A DNA stretch of 64,000 bases, from positions 59,485-123,484 of the forward strand of contig NZ_BLIG01000046.1 of NCBI RefSeq assembly GCF_009811415.1. The letters run 5' to 3'. Shown piece by piece: positions 40,790 to 51,004 of the stretch. This stretch comes from Alteromonas sp. KUL106. GTDB lineage: Bacteria > Pseudomonadota > Gammaproteobacteria > Enterobacterales > Alteromonadaceae. A model generated the notes under the pieces. That model was not told the DNA's origin, made no database searches, and was given only the letters and a program-made list of their open reading frames with translations. How positions within the stretch are numbered: position 1 is the first letter of the stretch; the number at the start of each line of letters is the position of its first letter. A program made the translations under genes and the position numbers.

Positions 40790-42736
40790 TTATTTATTAA
40801 GACGTTCCTCTATCAGTGTATCAACAACAGATGGATCCGCCAACGTGGATGTGTCGCCCAATTGTTCATGCTCATTTGCAGCAATCTTACGTAAAATTCG
40901 ACGCATAATTTTACCCGAGCGGGTTTTCGGCAGACCACGCGACCATTGAATCATATCAGGGGTGGCAATAGGGCTGAGTTCCTGACGAACCCATGCCTTG
41001 AGTTCCTTAGTGAGTGCCTCGTCGGCCTCTACCCCCTCATTAGGCGTAACGTACACATAGATCCCCTGCCCTTTGATATCGTGAGGGAAACCAACAACTG
41101 CCGCTTCAGCTACTTTAGGGTGAGCCACCAGCGCACTCTCGATTTCTGCCGTACCTAGGCGATGCCCTGATACGTTCAATACATCATCGACACGCCCAGT
41201 GATCCAATAGTAACCGTCTTCGTCACAGCGCGCGCCGTCACCGGTGAAATAAACCCCTTTGTAGGCGCTGAAATACGTATTAATAAAGCGCTGATGATCG
41301 CCGTAAACCGTGCGGGCTTGGCTCGGCCAACTGTCTTTAATAACAAGGTTGCCCTCTGCCACGCCCTCTAACTCATTGCCATCCGCATCAAAAAGAGCAG
41401 GCTGAATACCAAAGAAAGGACGACTTGCTGACCCCGGCTTTAACGCTGTCGCACCGGGCAGCGGTAAAATCATATGGCCGCCGGTTTCAGTTTGCCACCA
41501 CGTATCGATGATAGGACAGCGTCCTTTTCCGATAACGCGGTGATACCATTCCCACGCTTCTGGGTTAATTGGCTCACCAACGGTACCGAGTAGACGAAGC
41601 GACGACAAATCGCAGCCTTCTGCCGGTACTTCCCCATGAGCCATAAGCGCACGAATTGCGGTTGGTGCAGTATATAAACTGTTTACTTTGTATTTTTCTA
41701 CTACCTGCGCAATACGCTTCACATCAGGATAAGTAGGTACGCCTTCAAAAAACACTTGAGACGCAGCGTTAACCATAGGCCCGTAGACCATATAGCTGTG
41801 ACCTGTTATCCAGCCCACATCAGCTGTGCACCAATAAACATCGTCTTCTTTGTAATCAAACGCATATTTAAAGGTCATTGCAGAATACAGCAAATAGCCA
41901 CCGGTCGTATGAACAACACCTTTTGGTGTGCCCGTTGAACCTGACGTATAGAGAATGAAAAGCGGATCTTCAGCGTTCATCACTTCAGGTTCGCACTGAC
42001 CTGACATGCCGTCGATAGCATCATGCCACCATACGTCGTGTTGCGCATTCCAATCGATCTCGCCACCGGTGAGTTTATGAACTAAAACATGTGTGATAGA
42101 TGGGCACGCGCCGTTTGCTAGCGCTTTATCCACATTGGCTTTTAGCGGAATACTTCTACCCGCACGGCGTCCTTCATCGGCAGTGATCACAACTTTTGCG
42201 CTACTGTCGTTGATACGATCAGCAATCGCATTCGGTGAGAAACCACCAAAAATCACCGAGTGAACCGCACCAATGCGAGCACACGCCAACATAGCGTAGG
42301 CCGCTTCAGGCACCATTGGCATGTAAATAGCCACACGATCACCTTTTTCGACCCCCATACCTTTAAGCGCATTTGCTAACTTACACACTTCATAGTGCAC
42401 TTGTTGGTATGTGATATCTTGACTATCTTCTGGCGAATCACCTTCCCAGTGAAAGGCGACTTTAGTGGCGTTCTTGGCCAAGTGGCGGTCGATACAGTTG
42501 TAGCTGACGTTTAGCTCGCCATCTTCAAACCATTTAATTGAAACATCGTTCTCACCAAATACCGTATTTTTAATTTTGGTGGGCTTTTGATACCACTCGA
42601 GGATAGAGGAATGTTCCGCCCAGAACGTTTCTGGCGACGCTATTGATTGCTTATACATTGCCTCGTATTGCGATGCATTGAGATGCGTAGACTGAAGAAT
42701 GTTCTCGGGTACAGGATAAGTCTTGCTGGCACTCAT
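40790..42736 (-). CDS. acs: Acetyl-CoA synthetase
   Basis: A 648-residue enzyme making acetyl-CoA from acetate, ATP and CoA. Motifs: adenylate-forming P-loop LFILYTSGSTGTPKGVVHTT, DTWWQTETGG, YFTGDGARCDEDGYYWITGR, and the regulatory acetylation site PKTRSGKIMRRILRK near the C-terminus, whose lysine is acetylated by Pat-type enzymes. Length is that of Acs (about 650). It is followed by crbR in the same operon and preceded by a candidate CrbR box 81-90 bases upstream. Confidence 0.98.
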   Translation of the reverse strand: MSASKTYPVPENILQSTHLNASQYEAMYKQSIASPETFWAEHSSILEWYQKPTKIKNTVFGENDVSIKWFEDGELNVSYNCIDRHLAKNATKVAFHWEGDSPEDSQDITYQQVHYEVCKLANALKGMGVEKGDRVAIYMPMVPEAAYAMLACARIGAVHSVIFGGFSPNAIADRINDSSAKVVITADEGRRAGRSIPLKANVDKALANGACPSITHVLVHKLTGGEIDWNAQHDVWWHDAIDGMSGQCEPEVMNAEDPLFILYTSGSTGTPKGVVHTTGGYLLYSAMTFKYAFDYKEDDVYWCTADVGWITGHSYMVYGPMVNAASQVFFEGVPTYPDVKRIAQVVEKYKVNSLYTAPTAIRALMAHGEVPAEGCDLSSLRLLGTVGEPINPEAWEWYHRVIGKGRCPIIDTWWQTETGGHMILPLPGATALKPGSASRPFFGIQPALFDADGNELEGVAEGNLVIKDSWPSQARTVYGDHQRFINTYFSAYKGVYFTGDGARCDEDGYYWITGRVDDVLNVSGHRLGTAEIESALVAHPKVAEAAVVGFPHDIKGQGIYVYVTPNEGVEADEALTKELKAWVRQELSPIATPDMIQWSRGLPKTRSGKIMRRILRKIAANEHEQLGDTSTLADPSVVDTLIEERLNK

Positions 42737-42816
42737 TTATGGCCTCCAATATCAATAATGTAAAATTCTTGTTGTATGGTCAAACACTCTAGCCATTCAA
42801 CCACAAAGCAAAATGA

Positions 42817-42826
42817 GACTTTGGTC
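42817..42826. promoter_or_regulatory. Candidate CrbR box upstream of acs
   Basis: GACTTTGGTC lies in the 22-base context CAAAATGAG...TAG (42809-42830) shared with the actP/crbS control region. The same ten bases occur on the minus strand at 44335-44344 upstream of the porin gene. Confidence 0.6.
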
Positions 42827-42963
42827 TTAGCCATTCACCTAATGCTGACAGGTCGACGCATTTAATATTGGATTACTCGGTATAAGAAAGGCTAACGTAA
42901 GGGCGTAAGACGCGTCCTCACCATATAGTAAGGAGCGCGCCAGATTGTCATTTAATTCAAGGG

Positions 42964-44148
42964 CTAGAACTTGAACACTACACCCGCGCGACCTACTGAT
43001 GCATTAAAGCTTTCAAAGTCAACGCCGTATTCTGTATCGAAATGCGTATATTCCGCGAACGCCGTCAAACTGCTTGTCACAGCATAGCCATAGTTAATGT
43101 ATGCGGTTGTGTTTTTGTTAAGTTCTGTGAGTGAGAGCCTACCGCGATCGTCTGAATCTACAGATGCGCTGGCGTAACCCACTCGGATGTTTTGCTTAGG
43201 GCCCATTTTCCAGTTTACAAAAGTAAAGAAGCCGCTCTCGCTGAAACTCTCTCTGATTTGACCTCCACTTAGCCTTGCCGCAGGGGCAATACCTAATGCA
43301 TTTTGGTTGTTCAGCGCTTCACCAGAGTAATACTCAGCGTTGAAGCTTACGTCACCGAAATTCAAGGTCGTGTACACTTTCATCAGGTTGGCATCTTGGT
43401 TTTCACCTCCAGCAAAACCCGGCTCATCTTCATAGTTTAATGTCGCAAAGTGCCCTGCAAAGCCCACAGTGTGCCCTGAGAATTTATAGTTTACGTCTAT
43501 CGCAAGGCCCGGCATACTGCCTAGTTCGTTAGCGTTAATACCGTTTGCCGTCGCATTTCGCCCTTTACCAGTAAGCGCACCGGTAATAGTAACGTCATCT
43601 ATTTTATAGGTTGCACCGACTTCCATTGCTAAGAAGCCCGTGTTACCTGCACGGAACGCATTTCCTATCCAGTTGTAACTTCCACTCGATTTAATACCTG
43701 CTGCAGTCGACCACTTTTGGCCACCAAACAACGTAAGGTTGTCAGAGTAGTCGTAGTAAAGGGTTGCTAATCTGAGTCTCGGTTCTTGTGCTTGTATTGC
43801 GGTTTGGTTAGTAAACCCATCTTCACCATCAATAAAGTCAAATTCTAAAACAGCACGAATATTGTCGTGTTTCATATTTAAAGAAAAACGAGATTGGGCC
43901 GCTTGAAATGATGTTGACTCTGATTCTAGATAGTTAGTTTCCTGCTCCGTTGATGGTGCACCGCCGAAAACATCTGTGCGAAGCGCGTTGGTTGGCGCTA
44001 CATGACTGTAGGCACTGCCATAGCTGGCTACCCCACCATTCGACATGATAACTTCAGGTTTAATCATACCCTTGAAACTAAATTCAAAGGCATCGACAGG
44101 GGTGTTTACAAATACCAATGCGCACGATGCTGCAATTCGTTTTAACAT
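42964..44148 (-). CDS. Outer-membrane porin-like protein
   Basis: A 394-residue protein with a signal peptide (about residues 1-21, ending VDA) and a series of amphipathic beta strands of about 10 residues. It ends GRAGVVFKF, with the C-terminal phenylalanine typical of beta-barrel insertion. The pattern recalls DcaP- or porin-type barrels used for small-acid uptake, but I cannot assign the exact family. Its place upstream of acs, with a possible CrbR box in front, suggests uptake of acetate or related substrates. This is inference. Confidence 0.75.
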   Translation of the reverse strand: MLKRIAASCALVFVNTPVDAFEFSFKGMIKPEVIMSNGGVASYGSAYSHVAPTNALRTDVFGGAPSTEQETNYLESESTSFQAAQSRFSLNMKHDNIRAVLEFDFIDGEDGFTNQTAIQAQEPRLRLATLYYDYSDNLTLFGGQKWSTAAGIKSSGSYNWIGNAFRAGNTGFLAMEVGATYKIDDVTITGALTGKGRNATANGINANELGSMPGLAIDVNYKFSGHTVGFAGHFATLNYEDEPGFAGGENQDANLMKVYTTLNFGDVSFNAEYYSGEALNNQNALGIAPAARLSGGQIRESFSESGFFTFVNWKMGPKQNIRVGYASASVDSDDRGRLSLTELNKNTTAYINYGYAVTSSLTAFAEYTHFDTEYGVDFESFNASVGRAGVVFKF

Positions 44149-44826
44149 GTGATTCTCCCAATTTTTATCAACAATAACAGCTTTAGCTGTTTGAATTATT
44201 CTTCTTTAGTGGGAATCATTAGGTAGCAAATAGCCTGTCTCACCCTCAACCCGCTAACGAAAACTTAACATTTTTTAAACAACACAATTGTGAGATAAAA
44301 AACCAAAAAATACCCGTTATATATGGCTTGGTGCGACCAAAGTCTTATGAAGATGCGGCCTTTTCCACTGGTTTCTACGACCTTAGCATTAACAAATTAG
44401 AAAGAACTCGGTTTTGTATATTTGCCCAAAACGTCACTCTCTGGCTACCTAACCCCATCCACGTCTCTTATCAACCGGTTTACTGGCAATATTTGTTAAA
44501 CCGTTTTTTAGACCCATGAAGAATAGTTCACCAACCTATGCTGCGCCATAAATTTTCTTTTCGGTAACAGATGCTGACATTTAATATGACTAATTACTTG
44601 ATATTTGGACAGAAAGGAAAGCCTTGCATGGGCTGGATTAACAAGCGCCGTTGGCGCCCGAACTGTGTTTTTTCTAACACGCGAATTTGAACAAACTGAA
44701 GGGTAATCATTGACACAATACGCACACGTTCATACGTAAAAGAGCAAAAAACGACATGCGTTTCACTCACGCGTAACGAGGCGCATTGACTACGCCCCGC
44801 CCGTTCATTTAAGCAAGCAATCGTGT
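44149..44826. other. Intergenic region between the porin and Tas-like genes
   Basis: A 678-base AT-rich stretch. It contains the candidate CrbR box at 44335-44344 and presumably the porin promoter. Short open frames exist (for example 44328-44519) but none has family resemblance or a good ribosome-binding site. A small GCGCC/GGCGC hairpin occurs near 44650. Confidence 0.6.
44335..44344. promoter_or_regulatory. Candidate CrbR box upstream of the porin gene
   Basis: GACCAAAGTC, the exact reverse complement of the acs box core GACTTTGGTC, 187 bases upstream of the porin start. The flank TCTTAT also resembles the TCTCAT next to the actP and acs cores. Confidence 0.5.
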
Positions 44827-45879
44827 TTAAAAGCCCAGAGGATATTGCCTAAACACGTTGTGAATGTCCTCCAATGTCTCACTTGAGAGTGAAATATCAA
44901 ACGCTTCAATGTTCTCCTTTAGCTGAGGCATTGTTGTTGCGCCTATGATGGTAGACGTCACGCCGGGGACCTGTTTACACCACGCAAGAGCAAGTTGAGA
45001 AGGCGTAATCCCGGCTTTTTCAGCAATTTTCATATATTCAGCGGTGGCGGCCTGCGCAGGGGCTTTATCTCTAAAAAGTCCCATGCGCTGTGCCAACGTC
45101 CACCGGCTTCCTTCTGGTCGCGCACCATTTTGATACTTGCCACTTAGCATCCCCGTTGCTAAGGGTGACCAAGGTAGGTACGCGATATTTTCCAGTTCAC
45201 ACATTTCAATCAAATATGGCCAGTCTTTCGCGTGCAGTAAACTGAACTCGTTTTGAATTGAAACAGGCAGCGGCATATCAAGCTCTTTACAGAGCATAAG
45301 AAAAGCGTGAATACCCCACGGCGTATCATCTGACAGCCCCCAGTGTCGTATTTTGCCTTCGTCTAACGCACGCTTTATTCCTATCAAGATATCGCGCATG
45401 CCATCCAACTCTTTTTCTCGATTAGTTTTGGTAGGGTTGGCGCCATCTGGCCAGTGTTTACCGAAATGTGGCGTTACCCTATTCGGCCAGTGAAGCTGAT
45501 AAACATCGATGTAATCCGTTTTTAAACGTTCTAGCGAGTATGTCAAAGCATTGGCAATCGCGCCTGATGTAATCGGCCCAGCATTGCGAATATATTTCAG
45601 TCCACTGCCAGCAATTTTGGTCATTAAGATAATGTCAGCGCGCTTCGCTTGGTTTCGCGAAATCCAGTTGCCTATAATGCGCTCAGTATCGCCATAGGTA
45701 TCTGCGTTAGGAGGCACCGGATACATTTCAGCGGTGTCTACAAAATTTACGCCTTTATCTAGAGCGTACGCTATTTGTTCGTCTGCGTCTTGCTGGGTAT
45801 TTTGAATACCCCATGTCATGGTACCTAAACAAACATCTGATACCTGTAAGTCACTATTTCCTAAGCGGTTAAACTTCAT
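44827..45879 (-). CDS. tas: Tas-like NADP(H)-dependent aldo-keto reductase
   Basis: A 350-residue aldo-keto reductase. LGTMTWGIQNTQQDADEQI and DTAEMYPVPPNADTYGDTER match E. coli Tas closely, including the catalytic Asp and Tyr. The catalytic Lys is in LMTKIAG, and the His in YQLHWPNR. NADP-binding STIIGATTMPQLKENIEAF lies near the C-terminus. Length matches Tas (346). The physiological substrate is unknown. Single gene on the minus strand. Confidence 0.93.
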   Translation of the reverse strand: MKFNRLGNSDLQVSDVCLGTMTWGIQNTQQDADEQIAYALDKGVNFVDTAEMYPVPPNADTYGDTERIIGNWISRNQAKRADIILMTKIAGSGLKYIRNAGPITSGAIANALTYSLERLKTDYIDVYQLHWPNRVTPHFGKHWPDGANPTKTNREKELDGMRDILIGIKRALDEGKIRHWGLSDDTPWGIHAFLMLCKELDMPLPVSIQNEFSLLHAKDWPYLIEMCELENIAYLPWSPLATGMLSGKYQNGARPEGSRWTLAQRMGLFRDKAPAQAATAEYMKIAEKAGITPSQLALAWCKQVPGVTSTIIGATTMPQLKENIEAFDISLSSETLEDIHNVFRQYPLGF

Positions 45880-46465
45880 TTTTGCTTCTACCCTGGCTAA
45901 TACCTTTTTAATGCAATAATAAGCTGACCGCTTAAGAAAACATACCTGTCTTACGCTCCACGTTACGAGCAGCGAGGCTTTCTTATTGATCAGCTCGGCT
46001 TATCGTCTTGCTAGCCGTGCCTCATAATGTTCATTTGACTCGACCCTTCTTTTCGCAAGCTGGCGGACAGCGTTCAGCTTTCCAATATATACAAATGAAT
46101 ACTGACACTCACAGTAATAAACGAAAATTAGAAAGCTAACAAATGTACGGTGATATGTCGTAAAACGCGTGTTCAGTAACAGAATTAACACGACAAACGT
46201 TGGCGTAGCAATGCGTAAGTGACATTTACGTAGTTGGAGTTCTTATCGTTCAATTAGGGTGAAACCCCTATGTTCTACCGCGATTTTAACAGCCACTATT
46301 AGTGCGTACTTTGCTGCGATGACGTAACTCGACAAACGCCGCGTTACTCTATATGGCTGGCTCTCAGGCATACACAACGCGTTCGACAGTGCTGATGATA
46401 ATATTGAAGACAATATTCTCTGTAGTACCAAAGAAAACCGCAGCCTCACGAATTTGGAGAAGAAT
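45880..46465. other. Intergenic region upstream of the first S8 protease
   Basis: 586 bases between divergent genes. It holds the palindrome at 46255-46270, shared with two other promoters. Short frames here, on either strand, are not convincing genes. The protease leader would be about 200 bases if transcription starts near the palindrome. Confidence 0.6.
46255..46270. promoter_or_regulatory. Shared palindrome upstream of S8 protease 1
   Basis: TAGGGTGAAACCCCTA agrees in 14 of 16 bases with the minus-strand reading of 58991-59006 (TAGGGGGAACCCCCTA). It lies 196 bases upstream of the protease ATG, further than at the other two genes. Confidence 0.5.
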
Positions 46466-48943
46466 ATGAAGAAGTTCGCCCTATCTACGTTAGCTGCTGC
46501 AATGCTAGCAAGCCCGTCGGCACAAACCCTTGCTGACGCATACATTGGCTCTCAGATGGCCGATAAGCTGGTATCGCTGTCCCCTACAGAATCATTAATG
46601 GCGGTTGTAACCTACGACCAGATGTCACCACTTGCTGAATCACAAATAACCCAGCTGTTGAACTTGGGTATTACAGAAGGTGTCCAATTTAAAAACCTTC
46701 CCATCATCGGTGTTGTGGCCACAAAAGCACAAATTGAAGCTATCGCACAATTCGACGGTGTGCGCTCGGTGTTTGCAAACCGCGAAATGAAGTTGTTTAA
46801 TGCCGACGCACGTGAGCTCACTGGTGTAGCAGATTTGCAGGGCGAAGCATTCGCATCGCGAAACAACATTGAATTTACCGGTAAAGGCTCAACCGTCTTA
46901 GTAATTGATTCTGGGATTGATGCATCTCATCAAGACCATTTCTTTGGCGACACTGTGGTTGAAAACGTACAAGCTCTATTGAACCCAGGTGCCTTATCTA
47001 TTGTTGGCGTAACAGGCCCTACCCTTTCAAACCAAGTCAATACAGATTTAAACTCAGGGCACGGAACCCACGTGACAGGCACTATTGCCGGTAACGGAGC
47101 AATGTCTGGCGGTAAGCACCGTGGTGCGGCACCAGACGCTGATATTATCGGCTATGGCTCAGGTGCAGCGGTACTGCTTCTTGATACTATCGGCGGCTTT
47201 GACTACGCCATCAGTAAGCAATACACCTTCGACAACCCTATCAAAGTCATCAGCAATTCATGGGGTTCAAGCGGTAAGTATGAACCACTTGGTCCTGTGT
47301 CACTGGCAAGCTACAAGGCTCACACTATGGGTATGATCAGTGTGTTCGCGGCAGGAAATAGTGGTCCGGGTGAAGATTCACATAACCCTTATGCACAAAT
47401 TCCTTGGGGAATTTCGGTAGGCGCGGGAGACAAATTTGGTAAGCTCGCCGATTTCTCTTCACGTGGTCTTAAGAGCGAGTCTGGCGACTTTACTATGCCT
47501 GATGGTACCGAATGGACATACAACAACGAAGTATCGATCGTTGCCCCTGGCGTAGACATTATATCCACTCGCGCAGTGTTAAATGCAGCAGCAAATGGTG
47601 GAGATGCCGACCTCGATGCGATTGAGCCCCAAAACCTGCCTTTCTATACCATGATTTCCGGCACATCTATGGCAACCCCACATGTTTCAGGCATTATTGC
47701 TCTCATGTTAGAGGCAAACCCGAATCTTGATAACCTAACAATCAAGCGTTTACTTCAAGAAACGGCGACAAACATGCCTGGTTATGAACGTTGGGAAGTA
47801 GGCGCGGGCTATGTTAATGCGCGCTCAGCTGTTGCCGCTGCACTAAATGAAGATATGGACCACAAGGTTACTGTTAATAACCTTGAAACAAAGAGCTTTA
47901 AAGCCAATGCTCTCGTGACTACCAGTGACCGTGTAGAAAACTTTGACGTGTTTTACTCACCTGTGGGTGCGCCTGAAGTCGCTACATTTGAAGTGGGAAC
48001 GGAAGAAGTACTGGTTAAGGCGTCTGCCGACAGCCTCGCGAACTTAACCAAACTCGTTCTTGTAGCACCTGACGGTACCGAGTATCGCGGTAACCTGACT
48101 ACGCCAGTACTGACAACAACCATGCGCGTTGCCGCACCAGCGATGCCCGGTACGTGGGGCGTATATGTGTTTGGTCTAACGTCGCTTTCTGGTGTAGAAG
48201 CGGATCCACTGGGTTTAACTAACGGCCCAGGTCTCCCGGAAACATTCAACGTAACGGTATCGTTTGAAAATAGTGGCGGCTTCGAGGGTATGGACGATAT
48301 TGAAGGCCATCCTCAGCAAAATGCCATTGAATTTGCGGTAAGCGAGCGCCTAATGGACGCTATAAACAGTCGTGGTTTCTCGCCAGATGCACGTTTAAAG
48401 CGTAAAGACTTTGCTCGCTATGCTGTAATGGGCGGCGCGGTAAGACAATACCGAGATTTACTTAATGAAGCACGCCCTGACATAGGTTCAGTACCAGGGT
48501 TTGACAAAGCATTTATCGAGTCTGTCATGGTAAAAGGTGGCGCACTTAAAGATAAGCTTCGCACCCAAGCGCCCGTACTAAGAAGCGTCGATGGAAGCGC
48601 AGACCCGTTTGCAAGCGTAACAAAACTCGACATTGCTTACTCCCTTGTACAAATGCTGGGCCTTGAAGAAGTAGCCCTTAGCTTCGACCCTAATGCCGAC
48701 ATCGTTGTTGACTATAATGGCGAGCAAATTGTGCTAGAGGACCAAGACAGCATTCCAGCTGACATGAAAGGTTACGTACAACTTGCGCTTACCTTGTCGC
48801 TGATAAATGCTGAGTTTGGTGTAGAGCAAGGTCCATTCAGCATTATGCCAACGATTACCGCGAGCTTTGCACCAGATACCGTGATAACCAGAGCACATTA
48901 CGCTGTGTTAGCATCGCGCTTCTTTGTTCAGTACTTTGAATAA
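46466..48943 (+). CDS. Secreted subtilisin-like serine protease (S8) with SLH-like C-terminus, paralogue 1
   Basis: Start ATG 46466 (825 residues), preceded by GGAG; the open frame extends four codons upstream from a TTG. Layout: signal peptide (MKKFALSTLAAAMLASPSAQ), an I9-like propeptide (about 30-115), then the S8 domain. Catalytic Asp is in VLVIDSGIDASH, His in SGHGTHVTG, Ser in SGTSMATPHVSG, and the oxyanion Asn region in FAAGNSGPGE. The last 200 residues contain two SLH-like repeats (AVSERLMDAINSRGFSPDA; FAPDTVITRAHYAVLASRFF). It is paralogous to the protease at 55699. Likely exported and self-processed. Confidence 0.93.
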   Translation: MKKFALSTLAAAMLASPSAQTLADAYIGSQMADKLVSLSPTESLMAVVTYDQMSPLAESQITQLLNLGITEGVQFKNLPIIGVVATKAQIEAIAQFDGVRSVFANREMKLFNADARELTGVADLQGEAFASRNNIEFTGKGSTVLVIDSGIDASHQDHFFGDTVVENVQALLNPGALSIVGVTGPTLSNQVNTDLNSGHGTHVTGTIAGNGAMSGGKHRGAAPDADIIGYGSGAAVLLLDTIGGFDYAISKQYTFDNPIKVISNSWGSSGKYEPLGPVSLASYKAHTMGMISVFAAGNSGPGEDSHNPYAQIPWGISVGAGDKFGKLADFSSRGLKSESGDFTMPDGTEWTYNNEVSIVAPGVDIISTRAVLNAAANGGDADLDAIEPQNLPFYTMISGTSMATPHVSGIIALMLEANPNLDNLTIKRLLQETATNMPGYERWEVGAGYVNARSAVAAALNEDMDHKVTVNNLETKSFKANALVTTSDRVENFDVFYSPVGAPEVATFEVGTEEVLVKASADSLANLTKLVLVAPDGTEYRGNLTTPVLTTTMRVAAPAMPGTWGVYVFGLTSLSGVEADPLGLTNGPGLPETFNVTVSFENSGGFEGMDDIEGHPQQNAIEFAVSERLMDAINSRGFSPDARLKRKDFARYAVMGGAVRQYRDLLNEARPDIGSVPGFDKAFIESVMVKGGALKDKLRTQAPVLRSVDGSADPFASVTKLDIAYSLVQMLGLEEVALSFDPNADIVVDYNGEQIVLEDQDSIPADMKGYVQLALTLSLINAEFGVEQGPFSIMPTITASFAPDTVITRAHYAVLASRFFVQYFE

Positions 48944-49035
48944 AATCGCAAACCACTGAAAACGGTGCCATTATTTGATTTGATAATGGCACCATTTTAG
49001 GTTAAATTTTAATCAACACTGAAAGAGGTCATCCT

Positions 49036-49881
49036 ATGATGTATACTGCGATGAAATTCAGACAACTCACCACCGTTGTTGCCACTACTGCATTGCTTTT
49101 GCTCTCCACTGCACAAGCACAAGTTGTTACTCCTGCCACACTCACTGTTGATGACAACAAGATTCAGGCGAAGCTTACGCTAAGTAGTTTGATTGAAGTT
49201 GATTTGACGGTTGAGTTTGAAAACAGTATTGGGCTAAACGCTAACAATATTGATATTACTGCTGAACTGCTTGACCCCACGGATGTCACCATTACAGAAC
49301 GCCTGCCTTCCTTATTAACAAGTGCAGTTTCTGGGTTCCCTGTTCTTGTGTCTATTTCTCCGAAAACGGATGCAGGGTTTGGCTTTGAGGGTGTCGCTAT
49401 GGTTGAACTTTACACCAAAGCCATTCACTACACGCCAACCATTCCATGGCGTTTATTTACCTCACATGATGGCGGAGAGTTTGAAGATATAACGACATTA
49501 ACGTCATCTGGAAGCTTCAGAGCGCGTGGAAGCACAGGTCAGTTTTCTGATTTTATCATTTTGCTCGACAACCGCTCTGCTACTTCTGTCATCAACGGCA
49601 AAGTCTCGTCGTTAAGCGCTACAGTAAATGACAACCGCGACAAAATTGGGGCATTGCTGGAAGCGGCAATAGATTCTGGCGTCAATGACATTCAGTCAGC
49701 GCTGGCGGTAAATGATAATGATGCAGCATTGGTTGCTGTAGATAGTCTTATCGCAATTCTTGATAACGCATCAGGAAATGAAATTGCAGACGTATGGCGC
49801 TCGAGTGGCGACGTCGTTAATGTCAAAGGTTTACTACTCACACAGCTACAAACATTGCGCTTTAGCTTGAGAGTACTGTAA
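49036..49881 (+). CDS. Secreted protein of unknown function next to the S8 protease
   Basis: A 281-residue protein with a signal peptide (about residues 6-28, ending AQAQ). AGAGG precedes the ATG by eight bases. The first 180 mature residues read as beta strands (LTVDDNKIQAKLTLSSLIEVD), and the last 90 as helices (LEAAIDSGVNDIQSALAVND). No catalytic motif was seen. It lies 92 bases after protease 1 on the same strand and 177 before the FHA gene, so it may be cotranscribed with the protease. It could be a protease partner or inhibitor; this is speculation from position. Confidence 0.7.
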   Translation: MMYTAMKFRQLTTVVATTALLLLSTAQAQVVTPATLTVDDNKIQAKLTLSSLIEVDLTVEFENSIGLNANNIDITAELLDPTDVTITERLPSLLTSAVSGFPVLVSISPKTDAGFGFEGVAMVELYTKAIHYTPTIPWRLFTSHDGGEFEDITTLTSSGSFRARGSTGQFSDFIILLDNRSATSVINGKVSSLSATVNDNRDKIGALLEAAIDSGVNDIQSALAVNDNDAALVAVDSLIAILDNASGNEIADVWRSSGDVVNVKGLLLTQLQTLRFSLRVL

Positions 49882-50058
49882 CACGCACCGCTCATCGCTG
49901 TTGTAAAGCCGGAATAACGGCGATGAACGTCGCCGTAAAGCGACATAATAGCGTACATCAAATGATAACTACCGTAACGCTAGGTCCATCGAGTCACGTT
50001 TGTGTTGTTGTCAGACGGTAGGAAAAATGAGCGACCGTGGCGCGACGAGGGTAATACT

Positions 50059-50898
50059 ATGCCATTACAGTTAGCTTTTACTGAAAACAACGGTAGTGTA
50101 AGTGAGCACTTGCTTTTTGAGGGGCGAGAGTATCAAGTCGGTCGTGCTGAGAATGCAGACATTGTTATTGCTCACCCTCAGATTTCTCGTTCTCACGTTG
50201 TACTACGGGCAACGAAAAAAGCTGATAACGACCATGTTTGGCAGTTAAGCGATACAAGCTCCACAGGTTGCTACAGCGCAGGTGTTCCCGTTAAACAGCT
50301 AACACTAGACAAGCCCCACGTTCTGCAACTTGGTCCCATTCCTTGCCAATTCACACCTGTTGCTTTTAATAATGTGGTTAGGCTTGATAGCCAACGCGAG
50401 TGGCGCAAGCAGCAACTCAAACAATATCAGACCCAACTTCAACGCAGTCATAGCAGTACAGCACTCGTTAACTTGGCACGAGAGTGTTTAATACAGTCAC
50501 TCGGCTGCGAACGAGCGTCACTCATTTTATTGGATAGGATTAATCAATATCAACTTGGCGTAGGTTATGAAGAGTGGATGCAGGGAGAAGACTTTACGGG
50601 CAGTCGCACCATCATCAATCAGTGCATGCAAACAAATGGAGTTCGCGCTATCGGCAATATCGTTTGCGACAGCTCACTTAACAATCAACATAGCATAATC
50701 AACCACGGTATTCAGGCTGCTATTTGCGTTCCAGTGTGTATAGAGGAAAAACCCGTTGGGGTTTTATATGCAGACTCTACGCTAGGGCGCCGCTACTTTA
50801 CTCAAACGGACATCGAATTTGCCACCTCTTTGGCAAATATGATTTCGATGCGTTTGTTATTCCACACAATAGAGCATAAACTTTCACTGCTAGGATAA
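50059..50898 (+). CDS. FHA-GAF signalling protein
   Basis: Start ATG 50059 (279 residues), after GAGG; the frame is open further upstream without family character. An FHA domain (about residues 20-95) has the phosphothreonine-binding residues in YQVGRAENADIVI and HPQISRSHVVL (GR...S..H). A linker helix follows, then a GAF domain (about 125-275; GCERASLILLDR, AAICVPVCIEEKPVGVLYAD). No output domain is present, so it is an adaptor or sensor. It is first in a run of four same-strand signalling genes, directly before a Ser/Thr kinase, whose phosphothreonine product it could bind. Confidence 0.9.
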   Translation: MPLQLAFTENNGSVSEHLLFEGREYQVGRAENADIVIAHPQISRSHVVLRATKKADNDHVWQLSDTSSTGCYSAGVPVKQLTLDKPHVLQLGPIPCQFTPVAFNNVVRLDSQREWRKQQLKQYQTQLQRSHSSTALVNLARECLIQSLGCERASLILLDRINQYQLGVGYEEWMQGEDFTGSRTIINQCMQTNGVRAIGNIVCDSSLNNQHSIINHGIQAAICVPVCIEEKPVGVLYADSTLGRRYFTQTDIEFATSLANMISMRLLFHTIEHKLSLLG

Positions 50899-51004
50899 AA
50901 ACAATAACGGTTAGGTTTATTTATTCTTTTCTAACACAAAAGATACTACGACGCGCGTTGTGCCATCACTAAGTGATTTGTGCCGATGCACTAACCGGTG
51001 AAGT

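Noticed and set aside
44328..44519. A 63-codon open frame on the plus strand between the porin and tas genes
   Set aside because: No ribosome-binding site, no recognisable family, and it overlaps the candidate regulatory site at 44335.
46000..46545. Minus-strand open frames (46000-46191 and 46243-46545) upstream of and across the start of protease 1
   Set aside because: No ribosome-binding site and low-complexity composition; one covers the signal-peptide codons of a clear gene on the other strand.
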